Source: Siderastrea radians (Eukaryota > Cnidaria > Anthozoa > Scleractinia > Rhizangiidae). Taken from it: 64,000 nucleotides of DNA. Of the stretch, positions 12,601-24,600 are shown one piece after another (the first letter of the stretch is position 1; every line of letters starts with the position of its first letter). A program made the translations under genes and the position numbers. The notes below the pieces were generated by a model, which was not told the DNA's origin, made no database searches, and saw nothing but the letters and a program-made list of their open reading frames with translations. Location of the stretch: contig OZ024897.1 in the NCBI GenBank assembly GCA_964017195.1, forward strand, positions 40,976,924 through 41,040,923, given 5' to 3'.

Positions 12601-15600
12601 TTAGAGATTCCCTATTTTAGAGATTCCCCGTTTTAGAGATTCCCCGTTTTAGAGATTCCCTATTTTAGAGATTCCCTATTTTAGAGATTCCCTATTTTAG
12701 AGATTCCCTATTTTAGAGATTCCCCGTTTTAGAGATTCCCCGTTTTAGAGATTCCCTATTTTAGAGATTCCCTATTTTAGAGATTCCCCGTTTTAGAGAT
12801 TCCCTATTTTAGAGATTCCCCGTTTTAGAGATTCCCTGTTTTAGAGATTCCCCGTTTTAGAGATTCCCTATTTTAGAGATTCCCCGTTTTAGAGATTCCC
12901 TATTTTAGAGATTCCCCGTTTTAGAGATTCCCTATTTTAGAGATTCCCCGTTTTAGAGATTCCCTATTTTAGAGATTCCCCGTTTTAGAGATTCCCTATT
13001 TTAGAGATTCCCTATTTTAGAGATTCCCTATTTTAGAGATTCCCTATTTTAGAGATTCCCCGTTTTAGAGATTCCCCGTTTTAGAGATTCCCTATTTTAG
13101 AGATTCCCTATTTTAGAGATTCCCCGTTTTAGAGATTCCCTGTTTTAGAGATTCCCCGTTTTAGAGATTCCCTATTTTAGAGATTCCCCGTTTTAGAGAT
13201 TCCCTATTTTAGAGATTCCCCGTTTTAGAGATTCCCTATTTTAGAGATTCCCCGTTTTAGAGATTCCCTGTTTTAGAGATTCCCCGTTTTAGAGATTCCC
13301 TATTTTAGAGATTCCCCGTTTTAGAGATTCCCTATTTTAGAGATTCCCCGTTTTAGAGATTCCCTATTTTAGAGATTCCCCGTTTTAGAGATTCCCTATT
13401 TTAGAGATTCCCTATTTTAGAGATTCCCCGTTTTAGAGATTCCCTCTTTTAGAGATTCCCTATTTTAGAGATTCCCTGTTTTAGAGATTCCCCGTTTTAG
13501 AGATTCCCTATTTTAGAGATTCCCTATTTTAGAGATTCCCTATTTTAGAGATTCCCTGTTTTAGAGATTCCCCGTTTTAGAGATTCCCTATTTTAGAGAT
13601 TCCCTATTTTAGAGATTCCCCATTTTAGAGTTTCCCTATTTTAGAGATTCCCCATTTTAGAGATTCCCTATTTTGGAGATTCCCTATTTTAGAGATTCCC
13701 TATTTTAGAGATTCCCCATTTTAGAGATTCCCTATTTTAGAGATTCCCTATTTTAGAGATTCCCCGTTTTAGAGATTCCCTATTTTAGAGATTCCCTATT
13801 TTAGAGATTCCCCGTTTTAGAGATTCCCTATTTTAGAGATTCCCCGTTTTAGAGATTCCCCGTTTTAGAGATTCCCTATTTTAGAGATTCCCTGTTTTAG
13901 ATATTCCCTATTTTAGAGATTCCCTATTTTAGAGATTCCCCGTTTTAGAGATTCCCCGTTTTAAAGATTCCCTATTTTAGAGATTCCCTATTTTAGAGAT
14001 TCCCCGTTTTAGAGATTCCCTGTTTTAGAGATTCCCCGTTTTAGAGATTCCCTATTTTAGAGATTCCCCGTTTTAGAGATTCCCTATTTTAGAGATTCCC
14101 CGTTTTAGAGATTCCCTATTTTAGAGATTCCCCGTTTTAGAGATTCCCTGTTTTAGAGATTCCCCATTTTAGAGATTCCCTATTTTAGAGATTCCCCGTT
14201 TTAGAGATTCCCTATTTTAGAGATTCCCCGTTTTAGAGATTCCCTATTTTAGAGATTCCCCGTTTTAGAGATTCCCTATTTTAGAGATTCCCCGTTTTAG
14301 AGATTCCCTATTTTAGAGATTCCCTATTTTAGAGATTCCCTATTTTAGAGATTCCCCGTTTTAGAGATTCCCCGTTTTAGAGATTCCCTATTTTAGAGAT
14401 TCCCTATTTTAGAGATTCCCCGTTTTAGAGATTCCCTGTTTTAGAGATTCCCCGTTTTAGAGATTCCCTATTTTAGAGATTCCCCGTTTTAGAGATTCCC
14501 TATTTTAGAGATTCCCCGTTTTAGAGATTCCCTATTTTAGAGATTCCCGGTTTTAGAGATTCCCTGTTTTAGAGATTCCCCGTTTTAGAGATTCCCTATT
14601 TTAGAGATTCCCCGTTTTAGAGATTCCCTATTTTAGAGATTCCCCGTTTTAGAGATTCCCTATTTTAGAGATTCCCCGTTTTAGAGATTCCCTATTTTAG
14701 AGATTCCCTATTTTAGAGATTCCCCGTTTTAGAGATTCCCTCTTTTAGAGATTCCCTATTTTAGAGATTCCATGTTTTAGAGATTCCCCGTTTTAGAGAT
14801 TCCCTATTTTAGAGATTCCCTATTTTAGAGATTCCCTATTTTAGAGATTCCCTATTTTAGAGATTCCCTGTTTTAGAGATTCCCCATTTTAGAGATTCCC
14901 TATTTTAGAGATTCCCTATTTTAGAGATTCCCCATTTTAGAGATTCCCTATTTTAGAGATTCCCTATTTTAGAGATTCCCCGTTTTAGAGATTCCCTATT
15001 TTAGAGATTCCCTATTTTAGAGATTCCCCGTTTTAGAGATTCCCTATTTTAGAGATTCCCCGTTTTAGAGATTCCCCGTTTTAGAGATTCCCTATTTTAG
15101 AGATTCCCTGTTTTAGATATTCCCTATTTTAGAGATTTCCTATTTTAGAGATTCCCCGTTTTAGAGATTCCCCGTTTTAGAGATTCCCTATTTTAGAGAT
15201 TCCCTATTTTAGAGATTCCCCGTTTTAGAGATCCCTATTTTAGAGATTCCCCGTTTTAGAGATTCCCTATTTTAGAGATTCCCTGCTTTAGATATTCCCT
15301 GTTTTAGAGATTCCCCGTTTTAGAGATTCCCTATTTTAGAGATTCCCCGTTTTAGAGATTCCCTATTTTAGAGATTCCCCGTTTTAGAGATTCCCTATTT
15401 TAGAGATTCCCTATTTTAGAGATTCCCCGTTTTAGAGATTCCCTCTTTTAGAGATTCCCTATTTTAGAGATTCCATGTTTTAGAGATTCCCCGTTTTAGA
15501 GATTCCCTATTTTAGAGATTCCCTATTTTAGAGATTCCCTATTTTAGAGATTCCCTATTTTAGAGATTCCCTGTTTTAGAGATTCCCCATTTTAGAGATT

Positions 15601-18600
15601 CCCTATTTTAGAGATTCCCTATTTTAGAGATTCCCCATTTTAGAGATTCCCTATTTTAGAGATTCCCTATTTTAGAGATTCCCCGTTTTAGAGATTCCCT
15701 ATTTTAGAGATTCCCTATTTTAGAGATTCCCCGTTTTAGAGATTCCCTATTTTAGAGATTCCCCGTTTTAGAGATTCCCCGTTTTAGAGATTCCCTATTT
15801 TAGAGATTCCCTGTTTTAGATATTCCCTATTTTAGAGATTTCCTATTTTAGAGATTCCCCGTTTTAGAGATTCCCCGTTTTAGAGATTCCCTATTTTAGA
15901 GATTCCCTATTTTAGAGATTCCCCGTTTTAGAGATTCCCTGTTTTAGAGATTCCCCGTTTTAGAGATTCCCTATTTTAGAGATTCCCCGTTTTAGAGATT
16001 CCCTATTTTAGAGATTCCCCGTTTTAGAGATTCCCTATTTTAGAGATTCCCCGTTTTAGAGATTCCCTGTTTTAGAGATTCCCCGTTTTAGAGATTCCCT
16101 ATTTTAGAGATTCCCCGTTTTAGAGATTCCCTATTTTAGAGATTCCCCGTTTTAGAGATTCCCCGTTTTAGAGATTCCCTATTTTAGAGATTCCCTATTT
16201 TAGAGATTCCCCGTTTTAGAGATTCCCTGTTTTAGAGATTCCCCGTTTTAGAGATTCCCTATTTTAGAGATTCCCCGTTTTAGAGATTCCCCGTTTTAGA
16301 GATTCCCTATTTTAGAGATTCCCTATTTTAGAGATTCCCCGTTTTAGAGATTCCCTGTTTTAGAGATTCCCCGTTTTAGAGATTCCCTATTTTAGAGATT
16401 CCCCGTTTTAGAGATTCCCCGTTTTAGAGATTCCCTATTTTAGAGATTCCCTATTTTAGAGATTCCCCGTTTTAGAGATTCCCTGTTTTAGAGATTCCCC
16501 GTTTTAGAGATTCCCTATTTTAGAGATTCCCCGTTTTAGAGATTCCCTATTTTAGAGATTCCCCGTTTTAGAGATTCCCTATTTTAGAGATTCCCCGTTT
16601 TAGAGATTCCCTGTTTTAGAGATTCCCCGTTTTAGAGATTCCCTTTTTTAGAGATTCCCCGTTTTAGAGATTCCCTATTTTAGAGATTCCCCGTTTTAGA
16701 GATTCCCTATTTTAGAGATTCCCCGTTTTAGAGATTCCCTATTTTAGAGATTCCCTATTTTAGAGATTCCCCGTTTTAGAGATTCCCTCTTTTAGAGATT
16801 CCCTATTTAAGAGATTCCCTGTTTTAGAGATTCCCCGTTTTAGAGCTTCCCTATTTTAGAGATTCCCTATTTTAGAGATTCCCTATTTTAGAGATTCCCT
16901 ATTTTAGAGATTCCCTGTTTTAGAGATTCCCCATTTTAGAGATTCCCTATTTTAGAGATTCCCTATTTTAGAGATTCCTCATTTTAGAGTTTCCCTATTT
17001 TAGAGATTCCCCATTTTAGAGATTCCCTATTTTGGAGATTCCCTATTTTAGAGATTCCCTATTTTAGAGATTCCCCGTTTTAGAGATTCCCTATTTTAGA
17101 GATTCCCTATTTTAGAGATTCCCCGTTTTAGAGATTCCCTATTTTAGAGATTCCCCGTTTTAGAGATTCCCCGTTTTAGAGATTCCCCGTTTTAGAGATT
17201 CCCTATTTTAGAGATTCCCTGTTTTAGATATTCCCTATTTTAGAGATTCCCCGTTCCCCATTCCCCGCTCCCCGTTTCCCGTTTCCCGTTCCCCGTTCCC
17301 CGTTCTCCGTTCCCCGTTCCCCGTTCCCCGTTCCCCGTTCCCCGTTCCCCGTTCCCCGTTCCCCGTTCCCCGTTCCCCGTTCCCCGTTCCCCGTTCCCCG
17401 TTCCCCGTTTTCCGTTTCTCGATTCCCCGTTCTCTATTTTAGAGATAGCCAATTGGCAAGTCCGTCTTGTATTTGCTGCTGTGGAAAAATGTACTTCAGC
17501 TAAGTAAACACAGGACTACAACGCGAATAAAATCCCGCCAGACCTCACGTACACAAAACAGGCATTCGAAGTAGATCCACACTTGCGAATGCAAAACACT
17601 TCAAAGCCCGGGGGTCTTACTCCCATGACATTAGCTGTATGGGTTTGTGCCGCTGATAAGGTAAGACTTTCAGTGTCCCGGTGCACACCCCCACCCATCG
17701 TCTCACAGAATATTCCCCCAGCCTCACAAATCGTAAGACAGACATCGCACGTACGTACAACGTCTATCTATCCAGACGTCTATCGTTGATTTTTAGGCTC
17801 TGACAGTAGCCATATGACGTCACTAACGTGACGTCATTGGCTAAAAAGGACAATGTTCGTACTCACACAGTGCGAATTTCAACCCGAGAGGCATTTTGAT
17901 CACTTCACGGACGAGTTTTTCCAGAGGGCTGTTCATGTCGCAAGATCCCCGAGGTCGATCATTCCATTGCCTATTCCAACTATATGGAAAAAAGAACTGG
18001 AAAAAAACATTATCTGCGCGAACAAGACGAAAGGTAACTTACCTAATCTTATAATGCACCTATCAATTTAAGGCCGGCGGGGGGGGAGGCAGGGCATGGG
18101 GTGGGGATTTGATTGTTATTGTTGGCCCTGGGGTGGGGCTTTTGACTGATCTTGCCTTCCCGGGGGAGGGGATATTTGAATTTGTCTTCGGCCCAACGTG
18201 GATCTGTTTGAACGTCGACTTGAACGAAAGAAACTGGGACCGAAATTACTTTTCCCACGTCACGCATGCGCTCTACGTCCTTGAAATCATAATGGCTGTC
18301 CACGAGATCGAGAATCAGATAATCAAAGAATTTGACCGTTTTATCTCCATATTTTCGATTAATTTAGAGTTTTGTTTTTGTTGATTTGAACGTTTTTAGA
18401 CATTGCAGTATCGAAGTAAACAGGGATAAAGAGAAACCAAGTCGATTTTTTGGCCAATGTAAACGATCAGTGTACCGGCCAGTCGCTGCAACGACTGCTC
18501 TTTTCAAATGTTATGCTTTCTGCAGCCTTTGCAGAAAATACGAACTGCTTATTAAAGACTGTTGATTTTGTAATCCGATATACACAGTGTATTAAACGCA

Positions 18601-21600
18601 GTTGAATTTTGGAGACGTAGTAATGCTGAGAAGTCGTGAAAATTATAGAGTTTTCCGGTTTTCCTTGCGTCTTTCTTGCATCCAGCCTGGGAATGATTGA
18701 CAGCAATATGCCACCCGGGGTAGGGAAATTTTTGTGCATTTGACTGGAATGGTTTGCCCGCGGGTAGGGAATTTGACGGCAAATTTTTGAAAAATGTCAA
18801 ATCCCCACCCCATGCCCTGCCTCCCCCCCCGCCGGCTTTAAATTGATAGGTGCATAACGCAGTTGAAGTGATAGTTTGTTTCCTTTTCAACGCATCCACC
18901 ATTGTGCAAAACTCATTTTCTTTTAACGTATTTTGAAATTTATTATCGTCGCGGAAAACCCTTTCAGTTCCGCCGTCTGCTAGCGCGAAGATCCTCGGCG
19001 AATGCAATCCTGACCGCCGTGATTAAGCTGATGTAGTTTTTACTGCTTATCTTTTCCTTTTTTTTAATTCCGCGTGTGTTAATTTCAGAGCAGTAATCGC
19101 TTAGAAGCATGGACATTTATTTTATAACATACCATCCTGAATGTGGAGAAACTTTTCTCTCTTTATTCCCTGTCGGTGAACAGTCGATTGACATTATGGT
19201 TCGGGCAGTAGCGAAACTTAGGTAATTACAACCTAAGAATTGAAAATGGAAGACATTCCACCCCTAGACTTCCTGAGCATCTGAGAATTTGTTAATGCTG
19301 CAGCTCAAATGAAGTTGAAAACGAAGTACACTTCCTCTTATCTTGCAGTAGATATGATGCACTTAGAAAATCTTTAATGGACGATATTATTAGTAAATAT
19401 TCCGATTTCGATCCTTAAAATCGTATTTCTCTTAAATAGCATTGACGCTTTCACTTGTAAAAAATAAGGTTACTTCATTTACGAAGCTTTTGCATTAAGA
19501 AATGGATCAATAGACACAGGAAGTGTAAATTAATCGATTTTGGTAACTTTTTTCTTTCTCTTTTCTCTGTGCAATGGCATTTGTAATTGGGAATGCAAAT
19601 AAAATGTTGTTGTTGTTGTTCGATCGGATCGTCGGTGCGTGGAAATTGAAGTTGGGAAAAAATATCACACGCCACTATTTGCCTAAGGGTTTAACAATTT
19701 TATTTCTTTTACCTGTCATAGCAATCTTAGTAAATGAACTACTAAGAAAAATGATTAAATATCAAGTTATTATTTTTACGCAGCGAATAAGGCAAGCGAA
19801 AGCTTCGTTTCCTCGGCGGTCCGCATGTTGTTGTTGAGCAGCGGAAAATTTTCCTTGTGGCTTTTAATTTTGACAACAAATATTTAGATTCCGGTCACAC
19901 AAGGCCTCCAGTTCTTGAAAAATAGGGTTTGATTTATTTCACTTCTTTCGGCTCAGAAAAAGAATTCTATCAAACTGTTTAAAATATTGAGCAGCGCCAA
20001 GCACGTGTGTTTCAATGTGTTGAGTGAGCACTGTACTATGATAGACACGATAAGCTGCCTGCCAGCTGACTACAACAATTGCGGTTTTTCAAGAAAGTTT
20101 CCCACACTATGCCAAGAATGGCCAAAAATGCTTTTTTATAATATATAATGAACATAAACAACGGCAGACAAAGTATCGCTTCTTTTATTTTCTCCCACGC
20201 CAACAGTAACATCGATCGACCCATGGTTGAGAATTCGCGAGCATCAAAGTCTAAAGTTTTCATAGGTGTTTTGTCTAAATTTCCACAGCTTAAAAGATCA
20301 ATTCTTCGAATAGCTATGTCTATTTTGCTACAGGTTTACAGTGGACAACAGTTACACAACCTACCTTGGAATGGACAACTTTATGATCGCTGGATAGCGG
20401 CTGAACAGCTGGCTGGATAGCGCTATCCAAGCTTTGAACAACCGAGATGAAGCGATAAATTTTATCCACCGGACAGCGGCTTATCCGTTGAAAAAGAGTT
20501 ATCCACTTTTTGAGCAACTGGGGCCTGAACTACAATCATTGTCTAAGCATATTTCACTTATGTTTTGAACTCCCGCCAAATAACTCAAATAATATGGCGA
20601 GAAAAAAAAGCTTTAAACAGTTTGTTGACAAGATTACTAGTTGAAACCTCACATCAGTTCTTACATCGTACGGTAAGAAAAATTCTTCATTTGCCGAATG
20701 AAACGCATCCTCAGAGGCTTCGGAAGCTAAAGACTGTTCCGAATCGTAGAAATACTCTTCGGAGGTTTCGCAGTCGACGGTAGACATCTTCAGTCAAAAC
20801 ACAAGGAAACGCGACTGAGCAACCTCGTACCCAGGGTCCTCTCTCTTCCTCCCTCGAGAAAGTACCCTGGTTTCGGCTGGTCACGTGTCTCCCTTAAGCA
20901 AACAGCTTCCCACCAGGGTGGACTCGCTTTTCTTCAAGAAGCGAAAGGAAAAGCGAATGCAAATCTTTTCAAACTGGCACGAAGACAGAGGAATAGAAGT
21001 CATTAGCTCACTTTTTTTCAAAGACAGGGATGCTGAAAAAATCTACAGTCTATTATCTGCGGCGTTTCAGAAGCACAAATAATGCAGATTTCCCATCAAC
21101 AAAATATTTTACGGTAGGCTCGATCTGTTTTGAATTTGCCGAAGGCGTTTGATAAGAAGCTGCTCGTATTACCCGAACAAAATGTCACACACTCATTTGT
21201 TTGCTATATATTATAATTAATTGGCCTAATAATGCAAGTAAAATTCCGATAATAAAAGCCCACGCTGCACTTGTGTATTTTTATCTGCAAGCTTCAATGT
21301 AATGGTAAAATCCTGCAGACCAGAGTACAACCTTCTTGTCAACAAAGCTCTTAATTATAAATGTTATTTAGTTTAGCACATTTTTCATTTTGTCATGTCA
21401 CTGTTTTGTGGTGAAAAAAGTTAGTTTTTTTCGGTCAATCGGCGGTGTGAGAGCAATTTCGCCTACTCGACAGGAATAAAACAAATTACCTTCAAATTCA
21501 CAAGAACGGTGGTTTCAGCACAGGCAGACCACCCTATGTGTTCGTAGTTAATAATTGTTGACAAAGGTCAAATTCACCAATCAGCGCTTGGCATCCCGTG

Positions 21601-24600
21601 GCAGCTCGCCGCTGATTGGTGAATTTGAAACGGCCGGCGTGATCGGAATTTCTCTGGTCGCTGAGTCGAGCACCGATCATATTGAGAAAGCCGTATGCAC
21701 GAATTCAGCATGGATTTTCTCGGAAACTGTTGGAGGGATGAAGTTCAAATTTGGCGAAGAGATAGAGCAACAACTCAGCGATCGATAGCCGTCGTCAGAT
21801 AGGTGAGATTTTCAGTAGTTTGGCGTTAATTCCGGTTTGAAGTGGAGTCGGTCGCTGCTGGCGGCGGCCGACTTGCAAGCCTTGTTCTCTCTTCTCTCTC
21901 TCTACCACCGGTCGCTAAATAATCTCGCAAAATAACGCCTCAAAAGGCTCGCGGCGGCAAAAAAACATGACACAAGACTCATTTGACATTTCATCTTAAC
22001 TTTTATTGAATAATTTAGAGTAAACTCTATATTTTGTAGTAAATCGAAGCCGACCTACTGTTTCTCCATATATCTTCTTATACGCGCCATTGATTTCAAC
22101 ATGACCTTTGTCAACAATTATTAACTACGAACACATAGGGTGGTCTGCCTGTGGTTTCAGTCGGTTGGCGCGGCGTATTTTAACCTGATTTTACCATCGC
22201 GCCGTTTGTCTGTCTTGCGTACGGTTGCCGAAAATTCTGCTGCTCCTTGGAGATGCCGAAAATAAATTAGTCCTTCCTAATCCTTAACACTCCATTTCAT
22301 TTCGAGCTCCGTAAAGCATAAAGCCGATGGCTCTCCTTGTTGTAAATTTGTTATGTTGTGACTCGTGCCGGCTTCCGTTGACTATGGCGATGGTTAGCGA
22401 CAGTGTTTTGAAATTCAGAGACTTGTAAACGTGTTTTTCTGAGTCGAAAATAACATAGACCGCTTCGATGTCGAACGTTCGTATGTAATGAAGAAATACT
22501 TGTCTATAAAAGGATTTCTTATCACCACAAATACTTCTGAAAAAGCTTACATCCTCTCCGGTACTTTCCACCATTCTGACACTAGTGACAATCTTACACT
22601 TTGCTACCCCTCCCCTGTGACACATTCTTGTTAGCACCCAGATTTTGGGTGCCACGTGACCAGCCGAAACCAGGGTACTTTCTCGAGGGAGGAAGAGAGA
22701 GGACCCTGGGTACGAGGTTGGCGACTGAGGTGAGCCTCTGACGTCACAAGCTATTAAATTGCGCAATCACCCAGGAACACGTTTTCAGTAATGGCGGACA
22801 CATTTTACGCTACTTTGGAGCTAAAAAATATTAGGATGGAAGGTTTGTTGTTCAGTTTTCTGGGGAAATATGAACAAAACGCGATATTCTGCGACAGAAT
22901 TTGGCGGAAATAAACCTATGAATTTTCGTCCACACTTTAAATAAACTTACAAATTTCTATTTCTACAGTTTCCTTTCGTCCTAGGAAGACAAGCACTCTG
23001 AAGCAACGTAGATTTGTTTCTCAGTGACGTTCAGTTGTAATTCATCCTTTATTTAACTTCGATACAAAGTGATTTTTCTCGGGCGGAGAAAAATATAAGT
23101 TAAGCTTACTTTAAGCTCACTCTGTCGTTGAACCCTTGCTACGTCCACTGCGCTATGTATCCCTTCTAGGTTCGTAAATTGCTCAGTAAGTAATATTCAT
23201 TACTAAGGCAGAATGAAGTTTCACTTCAGCTTTCTCTTTCTCATCGACGGAAGAAGTTTTTCTTCGTGCTTTTCCAGTTCTCTATTTTGTCGACGATTGA
23301 TAACGCACCGCGAGAGCATTTGATTGAAAACAAAGCGCGCTTTTCGCTGTTTTTTGTCTTCATTTCGATCCATTTCTGCCACTTCGGTAAAGGTGGACAT
23401 TATTTCAGAAAACATACGCTAAGAAACCTTGGCAAACGTCTTCTTTCCCGGTAGTTTGAATTTATGTTACTATTTTCGGGCACCGTGCTTGGACATTTCA
23501 ATCTCTGTACATCCTCAGAGGAAATATATTTTCGGGATGTCTTTTGCGTTTTCCTGCCTGATTCGCCTTCAACTGTTTTTTCGTAGTTCGACGCCTTTTT
23601 TGCCCGCAAAACGTTTCATCCGTCTAAAGGGGAAATTCTCGAAGTCCGACATGTCCGAAGCATCTTCGACACAGGATTTGTCTAAAATATTCTCACTGCC
23701 ATCATCAACAACAACACTTGCGCTTTATTTGCATGACCATAAAACATAACAGTATTGCAAAAGCATAAGATAATATATAATAACAATAATTACAATAAAA
23801 AGTCATTAAACAAAACTAATCAAATAATCACTGATCAAGAATTTGACAATAATTTGTCTCTCATTTCAAAACAGGACGATATAAACTGCACTAATTGCAT
23901 ATTAATATTATAGTCAGTGGAGTTCATTAATTGCACAATCAAGGTTGAAATTGATAGCTGCTTGGGATTCGAAATTACATGATCTATTTTACTGAAAAAG
24001 TTGTCTCTAAGTGATGAATATCTTGGACAATGAAATAGAAAATGGGTTTCATCTTCAACATTATGCCCACAAATAGTGCATAGTCTGTCACTTCTGGGGA
24101 CATTGTTATATCTTCCTGTTTCAATCAGGAGTTTGTGATTACGTATTCTTAGTTTCACAAGCGTTTTTCGATTGGGATTTTCTCTAGTCAAATGTAAATA
24201 AGGCGAAGGTGTATAACTGTCTTTAATAGTATTATAAAATTCTAGTTTTTGAGAATTACAAAGAGAATGTTTCCAATAAGCGATATATTTCTTTTTCATT
24301 TGATCTACAAGGTACGTTATCTTAGTGTCATCTAAAGTGTCATGATTAAAGTTAAAGGGAATGTCATAATAATTGAGCATATTTATAACACTGGAATAGA
24401 AACTATTTTTACCATTACAGTGCAAATCTATTGACATTATCAGTGATTGCACGACGAAGGAGTTTTGATCTTTATTTTGAAGATAACTTATGTACTTAAG
24501 AATTCGTTTATTTATATCAAAGGTTAAAGGGAAGCGACCCATTTCAGCCCGGCATGCAATATTAGATGCCTTGTTATTAACTTGTAAGTAGCGTTTGCAA

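Larger units (their letters stand above)
6715..17450. mobile_element. 10.7-kb foldback (FB-like) DNA transposon
   Basis: The two termini are perfect inverted repeats (GGCTATCTCTAAAATAG at 6715, its complement ending at 17450), flanked by the 10-bp direct duplication AATTGGCAAG. Going inward, each arm has a block of GGGGAAC-type heptamers, then a tandem array of a 16-bp monomer in opposite orientation on the two sides: 1.8 kb on the left, 6.3 kb on the right. A 2.6-kb non-repetitive core lies between. Long inverted repeats built of tandem subrepeats define foldback elements such as Drosophila FB, which makes 9-bp duplications; Mutator-like elements make 8-11 bp. No intact transposase is visible, so it is probably non-autonomous. 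It sits in the 25.8-kb transporter intron. Confidence 0.85.
20820..22720. mobile_element. 1.9-kb TIR element with 9-bp target duplication
   Basis: The terminal inverted repeats are identical over 68 bp (20820-20887 and 22653-22720), starting CAACCTCGTACCCAGGG. The flanking 9-bp GCGACTGAG and the empty site in copy B define it exactly. A 9-bp duplication fits Mutator-like or Merlin-like elements. No transposase was recognised. Confidence 0.88.
17844..22940 (-). mobile_element. TTAA-type DNA element, copy A (nested, truncated)
   Basis: It is collinear, in inverse orientation, with the RPS12-intron copy (50045-57014). The right end is TTAA at 22937-22940 with a damaged terminal repeat (CGTCCACACTTTAA against CGTCCCAGTGGCACTTTAA reconstructed from the other copy). 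The left end is truncated near 17844. Four insertions or passengers are recognised by comparison with copy B: a 798-bp G-rich element, a LINE 3' tail shared by both copies, a 1.9-kb element and a 635-bp element inside that. Confidence 0.75.

Noticed and set aside
6731..17430. CRISPR-like array
   Set aside because: Monomers are contiguous 16-mers without unique spacers and the host is eukaryotic.
17240..17452. ORF encoding Gly-Glu-Arg-Gly-Thr-Gly-Asn repeats
   Set aside because: It is a translation of the GGGGAAC heptamer block in the transposon arm, not a protein gene.
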